From Arthrobacter sp. AK04 (GTDB lineage: Bacteria; Actinomycetota; Actinomycetes; Actinomycetales; Micrococcaceae), in assembly GCF_021129155.1 (NCBI RefSeq), contig NZ_JAJOMC010000013.1:1-64000 (forward strand): DNA of 64,000 bases, given 5' to 3'. A program made the translations under genes and the position numbers. Positions 54,570-62,860 of this stretch are shown in pieces. The stretch's first letter is position 1, and every line of letters begins with the position of its first letter. The notes under the pieces are model-generated. The model was given only the letters and a program-made list of their open reading frames with translations, was not told the DNA's origin and made no database searches.

Positions 54570-55702
54570 GCGTGTGCCTCCTTGGCAGGTGCGTGCAGTG
54601 TGCTGGTGTCCAGCACAAACCGGTATTTCACATCGCCTGCCACCATCCGGTCGTAGGCTTCGTTGAGCTGGTCGGCGCGGACCATCTCGATCTCCGCCGC
54701 CACACCGTGCTCAGCGCAGAAGTCCAGCATCTCCTGGGTTTCTGCAATGCCGCCGATGAGCGAACCCGCATAGGCTATCCGGCGCCGGATCAGTGAGCCC
54801 GGGTTGACCGGCGGCATCGGCTCCGACGGAAGGCCCAGCTGGAAGAGCGCACCGTCAACGCGGAGTGTCCGGAAGTAGGGGTTCAGGTCGTGCGGGGCCG
54901 CGACCGTATCGATGATGAGGTCGATGCTGCGGTTTGCCCCGGCCATCGCTTCTTCATCCCTGGACAGGACAACCTCATCGGCACCCAACTCAAGGGCCGC
55001 CGCCACCTTGGCATCCGACGTCGTAAACACCACCACCTTTGCGCCCATGGCCCTGGCAAGCTTGACGGCCATGTGGCCCAGGCCGCCCAGCCCCACCACA
55101 CCCACAACATCCCCTTCTTCGACGCCGAAGTGCCGCAGCGGGGAGAATGTGGTGACGCCGGCACAGAGCAAGGGCGCGGCGGCCGCCGGGTCAAGTGATT
55201 CCGGAACCCGCACAACGTAGCGCCGGTCCACCACGATGGACGAGGAGTATCCGCCCTGGGTGACGGAATCGCCGTTCCGGCGGTCGATGGCACCGTACGT
55301 GCCGGTCATTCCGTTTTCGCAGTACTGTTCCAGGCCGTCCAGGCAGCTCTCGCATGTCCGGCAGGAATCGACCATGCACCCGACGCCTACGCGGTCGCCG
55401 GCGGCAAAATCAACAACCGCGGAACCCACCCGGCTGACGGTGCCCACGATCTCGTGTCCCGGCACCAGCGGCCAGGTTGTACCGCCCCACTCGCCCCGGG
55501 TGGCGTGCACATCCGAATGGCAGAGGCCACAGTATTCAATGGCTATTTCGACGTCGTCGGCCTTCGGCGTGCGCCGGGCGAGGGTCAGCGGCACCAGCCC
55601 GCTGTCCGGGGACGTTGCACCGTAAGCTGCGGCAAGTACGCCGCCGCCGGAAGGTGCGGCAGGTTGTGCAAGGGGCGGAGGTACCGGGCGTCCTGGAGTC
55701 AT
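54566..55702 (-). CDS. Zinc-dependent NAD(P) alcohol dehydrogenase, CAD/YahK type
   Basis: 378 residues. Catalytic zinc residues lie in CGLCHSD and GHE, and the structural zinc in CMVDSCRTCESC plus a fourth Cys. The cofactor motif is GLGGLGHMAVK. It belongs to the cinnamyl-alcohol-dehydrogenase/YahK group of aldehyde reductases. It overlaps both neighbours by four bases and starts with an N-terminal Pro-rich stretch. Confidence 0.93.
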   Translation of the reverse strand: MTPGRPVPPPLAQPAAPSGGGVLAAAYGATSPDSGLVPLTLARRTPKADDVEIAIEYCGLCHSDVHATRGEWGGTTWPLVPGHEIVGTVSRVGSAVVDFAAGDRVGVGCMVDSCRTCESCLDGLEQYCENGMTGTYGAIDRRNGDSVTQGGYSSSIVVDRRYVVRVPESLDPAAAAPLLCAGVTTFSPLRHFGVEEGDVVGVVGLGGLGHMAVKLARAMGAKVVVFTTSDAKVAAALELGADEVVLSRDEEAMAGANRSIDLIIDTVAAPHDLNPYFRTLRVDGALFQLGLPSEPMPPVNPGSLIRRRIAYAGSLIGGIAETQEMLDFCAEHGVAAEIEMVRADQLNEAYDRMVAGDVKYRFVLDTSTLHAPAKEAHA

Positions 55703-56595
55703 AGTGCGACGCTACCCCTGCCCGCATCCGTGTTGCCACTCGGCTGCGCGCCGCGGCCGCCGGGCTCAGCCCCGGTGGCCACTGGCAGGTCCGGGTGGTT
55801 GGACCACATTGAGAAGGAACCCGGATACAGCGCGGCAGCAAACCCGGCGATTTCCAGGGCTGCGACCTCATGGGCCGCAGTAACTCCTGATCCGCAGTAC
55901 ACCGCTACCTGCCGGCCGTCGCGGACGCCCAGCGACTCGAACCGGCGGCGGAGGGAGTCAGGTGGCAGGAACCGCCCGCTGCCGTCCACGTTTTCCGACG
56001 TCGGCGCACTAATCGCGCCGGGGATATGCCCGGCCCGCGGGTCGATGGGCTCAAACTCGCCGCGGTACCTCTCCCCCGCCCGTGCATCCAGCAGGAGGCC
56101 CGCCTCCGGCCAGGCGGACGCCGCCGTGGCGTCGAGCGCCGGCATCTTTCCATGCGTGAGGTGCACGCCGCCGGGGGCCGGAACAACGGGGCCTGCCTCA
56201 AGCGCAAGTCCCGCGGCACGCCAGGCGGCCAGGCCGCCGTCGAGCAGGTACACCTCCGCCAGTCCGGCGTCCCGGAGCATCCACCACGCGCGGGCTGCAG
56301 CCATGTTGCCGCTGTCATCGTAGGCCACCACAACATCGCCGTCGTTGATGCCCCAGCGGCGGGCAGATGCTTCGAAATCCTCCGCAGCCGGCAGCGGGTG
56401 CCTTCCCCGTTCGGGAACTCCGGCGGCGGCAAGTTCCGTCTGCAGGTCAACAAACACTGCGCCCGGCAGGTGCTCCTGCAGGTAGTGGCGGTAGCCGTGG
56501 GGATCACCCAGGGCCCAGCGCACATCCAGCAGTACGGTGCGCCGGTGATCCGCAAGGCGGGCCTGCAGACCGGCAACGTCCATCAGGGGGCTCAT
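55699..56595 (-). CDS. Sulfurtransferase (two rhodanese domains)
   Basis: 298 residues from ATG 56595; the frame continues to 56772, but that part overlaps the divergent gene. Two rhodanese domains are visible; the active-site loop of the second is VYCGSGVTAAHEV with the catalytic cysteine, and the first is inactive (YDDSGNMAAARAWWML). It transfers sulfur as persulfide, typically 3-mercaptopyruvate or thiosulfate. It faces the Cds1-like gene across a 76-base divergent promoter region. Confidence 0.92.
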   Translation of the reverse strand: MSPLMDVAGLQARLADHRRTVLLDVRWALGDPHGYRHYLQEHLPGAVFVDLQTELAAAGVPERGRHPLPAAEDFEASARRWGINDGDVVVAYDDSGNMAAARAWWMLRDAGLAEVYLLDGGLAAWRAAGLALEAGPVVPAPGGVHLTHGKMPALDATAASAWPEAGLLLDARAGERYRGEFEPIDPRAGHIPGAISAPTSENVDGSGRFLPPDSLRRRFESLGVRDGRQVAVYCGSGVTAAHEVAALEIAGFAAALYPGSFSMWSNHPDLPVATGAEPGGRGAQPSGNTDAGRGSVAL

Positions 56596-56671
56596 TGCAC
56601 TCCTCCAGCGGTGGTTGGGCCAACGGGTCCACTCTAGCGGCAGCCCTTCCCGCCGCGGGTAGGCTGGTGCG

Positions 56672-57775
56672 GTGAAGATCGAGCGCAGCGCCAGCCGGTA
56701 CACCGCGGACCGGGACTGGGCGGACCAGGCAATCCGCAAAATCAGGGCAGAAAACAACCGCTCCGCCGACACCCACCTCTACTCTGTCCCGCTTCCTGAG
56801 CATTGGGGCGTCCACCTCTACCTCAAGGACGAGTCCACCCACCGCTCCGGCAGCCTGAAGCACCGGCTGGCCCGCTCCCTGTTTCTCTTTGGCCTGGTGA
56901 ACGGCTGGATCCGGGAGGACACCACCATCGTGGAGGCTTCCAGCGGGAGCACGGCCGTGTCCGAGGCGTACTTCGCGCAGCTCCTGGGCCTGCCCTTCGT
57001 TGCCGTGATGGCGCGCACCACCAGCCCCGAGAAAATTGCCCTGATCGAGCAGTTCGGCGGTTCCTGCCTGCTGGTGGAGCACGCGTCCGACGTGTACGCG
57101 ACCGCCCAGGAGGTGGCGGAAACCTGCAACGGCCACTACATGGACCAGTTCACCTACGCCGAGCGGGCAACCGACTGGCGGGGCAACAACAATATTGCCG
57201 AATCGATTTTTGGCCAGCTCGGGCTGGAGGAACACCCGGTGCCGGAGTGGATCGTGGTGGGAGCCGGCACCGGAGGCACGAGCGCCACCATCGGCAGGTA
57301 CCTCCGCTACCACAGCCACCCCACGCAGCTGCTGGTGGTGGATCCGGAAAATTCGGCTTTCTACCCGGGCTGGCAGGGCACCTCCGGCGCGCCGGCGGGC
57401 CTGCCGTCCCGGATTGAGGGGATCGGGCGCCCGCGGATGGAACCCAGCTTCGTGCCCTCCGTGATCGACCTCATGGTGCAGGTCCCCGACGCCGCGTCAG
57501 TGGCTGCCATGCGCCACCTCCACAGCCTTGCGGGGCTCCACGCCGGCCCCTCCACCGGAACCAACCTCTGGGGTGTGTGGCAGCTCGTGGCAGGGATGGT
57601 TGCCGCTGGCCGCAAAGGCAGCATCGTTTCACTCATGTGCGACGGCGGCGAACGCTATGCGGGCAACTACTACAACGAGGACTGGCTGGCTGCCCATGGG
57701 CTGGACCCGGCACCGTACGAAGCGGTGATCCGGCGGTTCATGGACACGGGCATCTGGACCGGAGACGCGGCTTAG
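56672..57775 (+). CDS. cds1: PLP-dependent cysteine desulfhydrase, Cds1-like
   Basis: 367 residues, GTG start. Fold-type II PLP enzyme with the Schiff-base lysine in [12 protein letters not shown], a substrate loop ASSGSTAVS and the phosphate loop [12 protein letters not shown]. It is closest in layout to mycobacterial Cds1 (Rv3684), which breaks cysteine into sulfide, pyruvate and ammonia and affects redox balance. It is divergent from the sulfurtransferase. A cysteine synthase role cannot be excluded. Confidence 0.82.
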   Translation: MKIERSASRYTADRDWADQAIRKIRAENNRSADTHLYSVPLPEHWGVHLYLKDESTHRSGSLKHRLARSLFLFGLVNGWIREDTTIVEASSGSTAVSEAYFAQLLGLPFVAVMARTTSPEKIALIEQFGGSCLLVEHASDVYATAQEVAETCNGHYMDQFTYAERATDWRGNNNIAESIFGQLGLEEHPVPEWIVVGAGTGGTSATIGRYLRYHSHPTQLLVVDPENSAFYPGWQGTSGAPAGLPSRIEGIGRPRMEPSFVPSVIDLMVQVPDAASVAAMRHLHSLAGLHAGPSTGTNLWGVWQLVAGMVAAGRKGSIVSLMCDGGERYAGNYYNEDWLAAHGLDPAPYEAVIRRFMDTGIWTGDAA

Positions 57776-58428
57776 ACCTCCACCGACTCCCGGGCCGCAA
57801 GATGGGTGTATTCGGTGCCGTACTTGGCGCCGATCCGCTGGACATGGCCTTCGACGATTTTCAGGCCGTTCTCGTTCAGCAGTCCGTCGTGGATCTGGAA
57901 TGCCCGCGGGGCCCTGACGGCAATCACGAAGTCCAGCACCTCGGCGGACTTGCTCCACGGTGCGTGCAGGGGAACAAGCAGCGTTTTGACGCTGATGCCG
58001 TCCGGAACCACGAAGGAATCCCCCGGGTGGTAGACGTTCCCGTCCACCAGGTAGCCAATATTGGCCACGATGGGGATCTGCGGGTGGATCAAGGCATGCT
58101 GGCCGCCGAAGCTGCGGATTTCGAAGCCGGCAGCCTGGAAGGTCGAGCCCGGGTTCACGGCATGAATGCGGGCAGCTTCGCCGGTTGCCTTGTCCTGCAG
58201 CTGGCCGGCAACACGCGCCGGGGCGAACACTGCAAGCCCGGCATTTGCGCGCAGGGCGTCCACCACGGCTGGAACGTCAATGTGGTCGGCGTGCTCGTGC
58301 GTCACCAGGACTGCCTCAGCGGACTCCAGGGCCTCAGCCGATTCCGAGAAGTTGCCCGGGTCCAGGACCAGCGCCCTGCCGTCTTTTTCAAGCCGGACAC
58401 AGGAGTGGGTGTATTTCGTCAACTTCAT
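57772..58428 (-). CDS. MBL-fold metallo-hydrolase
   Basis: 218 residues. The metal motif HEHADHID lies near residues 44-51, with further metal ligands in GDSFVVPDG and HDGLL. It resembles small UlaG/YtnP-like hydrolases. It is cytoplasmic, its substrate is unknown, and its last four bases overlap the convergent Cds1-like gene. Confidence 0.9.
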   Translation of the reverse strand: MKLTKYTHSCVRLEKDGRALVLDPGNFSESAEALESAEAVLVTHEHADHIDVPAVVDALRANAGLAVFAPARVAGQLQDKATGEAARIHAVNPGSTFQAAGFEIRSFGGQHALIHPQIPIVANIGYLVDGNVYHPGDSFVVPDGISVKTLLVPLHAPWSKSAEVLDFVIAVRAPRAFQIHDGLLNENGLKIVEGHVQRIGAKYGTEYTHLAARESVEV

Positions 58429-58522
58429 AGCGCCAGCCTAGGGTCCCTCTCCGGACCCTGTCCACGAAGCTCCGGCTGGTAATCTGGATCTTTGCCACCA
58501 ACCCGAGGAAGCGAGTCCTTTC

Positions 58523-58987
58523 ATGCCCGTCGGCGCCAAAGCTGATTCCACCACGTCATCCCCGGCGACGGGCGGCGGCAAGGAGCAGCGCGTCACGAAG
58601 CAGCGCCTGGCTGTCAGCGCGGCCCTGGATGAACTGGACGATTTCGTCAGCACCCAGGAGCTCTACCGGATCCTCCAAAACCAGGGCGCTTCGGTATCAC
58701 TGGCAACTGCCTACCGGATTCTCCAGTCCCTCGCCGACGAGGGCCTGGTGGACGTCCTGCGCAACGGTGACGGCGAGGCCGTATACCGCCGTTGTGCCGT
58801 TACGGGACACCACCACCATCTCCTGTGCCGGAGTTGCGGAAAGGCAGTGGAAGTGGAGGCTCCGGCCGTGGAAACCTGGGCGGCGCGCACGGCAGCAGAG
58901 CACGGATATACAGAGGTGGCGCACACCGTGGAAATCTTTGGCCTGTGTCCTGACTGCACGGCGCGCAAGGCCGCCGGCAGCCTCTAA
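58523..58987 (+). CDS. zur: Fur family zinc-uptake regulator (Zur)
   Basis: 154 residues. The winged-helix DNA-binding domain (TKQRLAVSAALDEL, SLATAYRILQSLADEG) is followed by a dimerisation domain with GHHHHLLCRSC and CPDC, the zinc-binding sites. It is convergent with znuB (4-base overlap of stops), and a Zur-type palindrome lies upstream of znuA. The neighbour assignment strongly favours Zur over Fur. Confidence 0.92.
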   Translation: MPVGAKADSTTSSPATGGGKEQRVTKQRLAVSAALDELDDFVSTQELYRILQNQGASVSLATAYRILQSLADEGLVDVLRNGDGEAVYRRCAVTGHHHHLLCRSCGKAVEVEAPAVETWAARTAAEHGYTEVAHTVEIFGLCPDCTARKAAGSL

Positions 58988-59862
58988 GCCGTTCCCGCCA
59001 GGACCCGCCCGTTGATTCCCTTTCGGGCCCGCACCGATCCAACCACCCGGCACACCACGTAGATCAGGAATGACAACGTGGTGACGTAGGGGCTGATGGG
59101 AATACGGCCTCCCAGCGCCAGCAGGATCCCGCCCACAGTGGCCGTCATAGCGAAGGCCACACTGAGCAGCACCACCGCAACGGGCGAGGACGTCACCCGG
59201 AGTGCGGCCGCGGCCGGCGTAATCAACAGTGCCAGTACCAAAAGGGCTCCCACCACCTGGATGGACAGGGCCACGCTGACGCCCAGCAGGACCATAAAGG
59301 CGATGGCAAGCGTCCGCACCGGAACGCCCCGGGCCTCGGCAAGTTCGGGATCCACGCTGGCGAAATTGAGGGGCCGCCAGATGGCCGCCAGCGCCACCAT
59401 CACCACCACTGCCGTTCCGGCAAGCGCCTGCAGCTGCACGGTGTCCACCGAGACGATCTGTCCGGTGAGCAGGCCAAACTTGTTGGCAGCCCGGCCTTCA
59501 TAGAGGGAGAGGAACAGGATCCCCAGCCCCAGCCCAAACGGCATGATGACGCCGATGATCGAGTTCTTGTCCCTGGCCCGGACGCCCATCAGTCCCAGCA
59601 ACAGCGCCGCAGTGACGGATCCGATCAGCGATCCAAAAACAATGTCCGCGCCAATCAGCAGCGCAAAGGCGGCTCCGGCGAAGGAGAGTTCAGAGATGCC
59701 GTGCACCGCAAATGCCAGGTCCCGCTTCATCACGAAGGTCCCCACCAGGCCGCCCAGGAGGCCCAGGACGGCCCCGGCCCAGATGGAGTTCTGCACCAGG
59801 ACCAGGAGCTCGCCGTAGTTTTCGAAGCTGAAGATGGCGCCGAGGATACTGTCTGCGTCCAT
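58984..59862 (-). CDS. znuB: Zinc ABC transporter permease
   Basis: 292 residues with eight or nine membrane helices of the ABC-3 (metal ion) family; GVSVALSIQVVGALLVLALLITPAAAA is the usual conserved segment. Its ATG overlaps the znuC stop by one base (TGATG). Last gene of znuA-znuC-znuB. Confidence 0.94.
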   Translation of the reverse strand: MDADSILGAIFSFENYGELLVLVQNSIWAGAVLGLLGGLVGTFVMKRDLAFAVHGISELSFAGAAFALLIGADIVFGSLIGSVTAALLLGLMGVRARDKNSIIGVIMPFGLGLGILFLSLYEGRAANKFGLLTGQIVSVDTVQLQALAGTAVVVMVALAAIWRPLNFASVDPELAEARGVPVRTLAIAFMVLLGVSVALSIQVVGALLVLALLITPAAAALRVTSSPVAVVLLSVAFAMTATVGGILLALGGRIPISPYVTTLSFLIYVVCRVVGSVRARKGINGRVLAGTA

Positions 59863-60677
59863 CAGGCTGCCTCTCCGGCCAGCACATGCGTTGGCGCATG
59901 GTGATGGGTGGTGGCATCGGGCAGGCCCACCACCACAATGCGTCCGTTGGCGTGGATCACCTCAACATGGCTGCCGTAAAGGTCGGAAAGGACCTCGGTG
60001 GTCATGACCTCTTCGGGGGTACCCACCTTGAAACGGCCGCCGGCCAGGTACAGCACCCGGTCCACGTAGTCGATGATGGGGTTGATCTCGTGCGTCACGA
60101 AAACCACGGCACTGTCCTGCTCACGGCACTGCTTGTTGATCAGGGCGCTGACCGCCTGCTGGTGGTGGAGGTCCAGGGAGAGCAGGGGCTCATCGCACAG
60201 CAGGATCTGCGGATCAGTGGCAAGGGCCTGCGCAACCCGCAGCCGCTGCTGCTCCCCGCCGGACAACTGTCCTACCGGAACTTTCGCGTACTCCGTGGCC
60301 CCTACGAGTTCGAGGAGCTCATCGATCCTGCGGTTTGCCTTGCCCGGGGACAGGCGCAGTCCCCACCGGTGGCCGTCCACGCCCAGGCCCACCAGGTCCC
60401 GGGCCCGCATGGGGGTGTCCGGGGCAAACGATTTCTGCTGGGGGATGTAGCCAATGAGGCTGCTGCCCCGTTCCACCGGATGTCCGCCAAGCGTGGCCTG
60501 CCCCTGATGGAGGTCCTGCAGCCCCAGCAGGACCTTCAGGAAACTGGTCTTGCCGCTTCCGTTGGGACCCAGCACGGCGAAGAATTCGCCAGGCATGATG
60601 TCCAGGTCCAGATCCTCCCAGAGCGCCCGCTTACCGAACTTCAGGGACGCACCGGTGAGGCTGACCACGGGTTTCAA
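59862..60677 (-). CDS. znuC: Zinc ABC transporter ATP-binding protein
   Basis: 271 residues. Walker A GPNGSGKTSFLK, signature LSGGEQQRLRVAQ, Walker B ILLCDEPLLSLD and H-loop VTHE are all intact. The likely start is TTG at 60677, overlapping the znuA stop by four bases (TTGA). A histidine-rich C-terminus (THHHAPTH) may bind zinc. Confidence 0.95.
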   Translation of the reverse strand: MKPVVSLTGASLKFGKRALWEDLDLDIMPGEFFAVLGPNGSGKTSFLKVLLGLQDLHQGQATLGGHPVERGSSLIGYIPQQKSFAPDTPMRARDLVGLGVDGHRWGLRLSPGKANRRIDELLELVGATEYAKVPVGQLSGGEQQRLRVAQALATDPQILLCDEPLLSLDLHHQQAVSALINKQCREQDSAVVFVTHEINPIIDYVDRVLYLAGGRFKVGTPEEVMTTEVLSDLYGSHVEVIHANGRIVVVGLPDATTHHHAPTHVLAGEAA

Positions 60678-61660
60678 CTATTTGTCTCCAGAACCTTGGC
60701 GATGTTGTCCACATTGTCCGTCATCCACTGGAGGTACGTCTTGCCCTCCGGCAGTGTTTCACTGAAGTCGACCACAGGAACCCCCGCAGTTTCGGCCGCT
60801 TTCTTCAGCGACTCCGTCTGCGGGCCTTCAGTCTGGCTGTTGTAGGCCAGCAGGCGCACCGACTTCGAAGCCACGAGGTCCGTGGCGGCCTTGAGTACTG
60901 CCGGCGGGACGTCCGAGCCTTCCTCAATCGCAGCAGTGTAGTCCTCCGGCGTGGCGTTCACCAGCCCGGCATCCGCCAGGAGGTAGAGCGGCACCGGCTC
61001 AGTCACTGCCACCTCGGTACCCGCCGAAGCGGCCTTCAGTGCGTCCAGTTCGCCATGCAGTTCTTCAATACTGGACTTAAAGGCTGAGGCGTTTGACTCG
61101 AACATCGAAGCCGAGCCGGGATCCAGCTCACCCAGCTTGGCCGCGATTTCGTCGGCCAGGCGTTCCACCGCCGGGAGGCTGTACCAGACGTGCTCGTTCA
61201 ACTCACCGTGGCCGTGCGAGGACTCATCGTCCGCCGCCGCTTCCGTGGCCGGGGCTTCCTCGGCTTCCTCCCCTTCGGGATGGGCCAGGCCGGAAAGTTC
61301 GACGGCGTTCAGCACCTTGGCGTCGTCGAGGCCGCTGTCTTCGGCCAGGGTGTGGACGAAGTCGTCGTAGCCGCCGCCGTTTTCCAGGACAAGGTCGGCT
61401 TTGGAGACTGCAAGCCGGTCCTGGGCGGTGGCTTCGTAGGAATGCGGGTCCTGGCTGGTCTTGGTGATGATGGCGGTGACGCTGACCTTGTCCCCGCCGA
61501 TCGTCCTGGCGATGTCACCGTAGACATTGGTGGAGGCCACAATGTTGATTCCATCGGCGGCGGCCGGCGCAGGTTCCGCCTGCTGGCTGCATCCGGCAAG
61601 CAGCAGGCCAAGCCCGGCGAGGGCGGCGAGGGACGATCGGGCAGCGGTGAAACGGCGCAC
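60674..61660 (-). CDS. znuA: Zinc ABC transporter substrate-binding lipoprotein
   Basis: 328 residues from GTG 61660, which has TGAGG five bases upstream and gives a clean signal peptide with lipobox LLAGC (Cys24); TTG 61675 lacks a ribosome site. A metal-binding cluster A-1 fold follows, with His in SQDPHSYEA and NEHVWYSL. A Glu/Ala-rich insert with SSHGHGE precedes the second ligand, like the His-rich loop of other ZnuA. A Zur-type box lies 52 bases upstream. Confidence 0.95.
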   Translation of the reverse strand: MRRFTAARSSLAALAGLGLLLAGCSQQAEPAPAAADGINIVASTNVYGDIARTIGGDKVSVTAIITKTSQDPHSYEATAQDRLAVSKADLVLENGGGYDDFVHTLAEDSGLDDAKVLNAVELSGLAHPEGEEAEEAPATEAAADDESSHGHGELNEHVWYSLPAVERLADEIAAKLGELDPGSASMFESNASAFKSSIEELHGELDALKAASAGTEVAVTEPVPLYLLADAGLVNATPEDYTAAIEEGSDVPPAVLKAATDLVASKSVRLLAYNSQTEGPQTESLKKAAETAGVPVVDFSETLPEGKTYLQWMTDNVDNIAKVLETNS

Positions 61661-61711
61661 GGAAACCTCATTCAAAGGGGAAAGGCGAAAACAACCACTC
61701 CAGCTTACAAC

Positions 61712-61734
61712 TAAATGGGAATGATTCCTATTTA
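61712..61734 (-). promoter_or_regulatory. Zur-type operator upstream of znuACB
   Basis: A 23-base palindrome with half-sites TAAATGGGAAT and ATTCCTATTTA around a central G; ten of eleven pairs match. It is the typical size and A/T-rich-ended style of a Zur/Fur box and lies 52 bases upstream of the znuA GTG. It should repress the operon when zinc is sufficient. Confidence 0.85.
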
Positions 61735-61789
61735 GAAAAGACGGCTGCTTGGGTGCGGTACCCCTCCCGCACGGAAGGGCACCGCCCCG

Positions 61790-62860
61790 CTATCCCCCGT
61801 TCGGCTGCCCCAGCCGCCGGATGCCGGTGGCCTGGGTTGCATCCCGGATCTCGCCCACGAGCTGCTCGATCACGTCTTCCAGGAACAGGACGCCCTTGGT
61901 GTTGCCATCGGGCCCTATCACCCTTGCAAGATGGGAACCAGTGCGCTGCATGACTGACATTGCTTTCTCGATCTCATCGTCCAGCGCCAAATTGGCCAGG
62001 GAGCGGATGCGGCTCTCGGCGATTGGCCGCTCATAGGCCTGCTCGGGGATGGAGAGCACATCCTTGACGTGGAGGTAGCCGTAAAGCATGTCATCCTCGT
62101 CCAGCATGGGGAACCGTGAAAATCCGGTGCGGCTCACGGCCTTCTCGAATTCCACGGGGGTGGTGGCCGCGCGGAGCATGACCAGCTTCTCGAGCGGAAC
62201 CATGATGTCGGCCGCCGTGTATTCGGAGAACTCCAGCGCGCCGGTGATGAGCCCGGCGTCGTCATCCACCAGTCCGTGGCGGGTGGACTCCTGCACAATG
62301 GACTGCACTTCCTCCAGCGTGAAGGAGGAGTTGACCTCATCCTTCGGCTCGATGCGAAGGAGCTTGAGGATGTGGTTGGCCGACCAGTTGAGGACCGATA
62401 TGACCGGGTGCACCAGCCGGGCAACGAACATCAGCGGCGGGGCCAGCAGGAGCGCGGCCTTGTCCGCCACGCTGACCGAGATGTTTTTTGGCACCATCTC
62501 GCCAAAGGTCACATGCAGGAACGTCACCAGCATCAGCGCCACCGCGAAGGCAGCCACATCGGCAACTTCCTTCGGCATTCCCAGCGTCTCCAGCGGGACG
62601 GCCAGCAGGTGGTGGATGGCCGGCTCGGCCACCAGCAGGATCAGGAGGGAGCACACGGTGATGCCAAGCTGGGCACAGGCCAGCATCAGAGACACGTTCT
62701 CCATGGCGCGAAGTGTGGTCTGCGCCCGCTTCGACCCCGCCTCGGCCAGCGGCTCGATCTGGCTGCGCCGGGCGGACATGACCGCGAACTCAGCGGCCAC
62801 AAAAAAGGCGTTGCCGAGCAGCAGCACAGCCAGCCAGAAGATTCCGGCCCAGTCGCTCAT
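61790..62860 (-). CDS. CNNM/CorC-type membrane protein (hemolysin family)
   Basis: 356 residues. DUF21 membrane domain (FFVAAEFAVMSARRSQIE, LLILLVAEPAIHHLL), then a CBS pair (TAADIMVPLEKLVML and RFPMLDEDDMLYGYLHVKDVL). The usual C-terminal CorC/HlyC domain is absent or very short. The family is linked to magnesium or cobalt efflux; the hemolysin name is historical. It overlaps the upstream paralogue by four bases (ATGA). Confidence 0.9.
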   Translation of the reverse strand: MSDWAGIFWLAVLLLGNAFFVAAEFAVMSARRSQIEPLAEAGSKRAQTTLRAMENVSLMLACAQLGITVCSLLILLVAEPAIHHLLAVPLETLGMPKEVADVAAFAVALMLVTFLHVTFGEMVPKNISVSVADKAALLLAPPLMFVARLVHPVISVLNWSANHILKLLRIEPKDEVNSSFTLEEVQSIVQESTRHGLVDDDAGLITGALEFSEYTAADIMVPLEKLVMLRAATTPVEFEKAVSRTGFSRFPMLDEDDMLYGYLHVKDVLSIPEQAYERPIAESRIRSLANLALDDEIEKAMSVMQRTGSHLARVIGPDGNTKGVLFLEDVIEQLVGEIRDATQATGIRRLGQPNGG

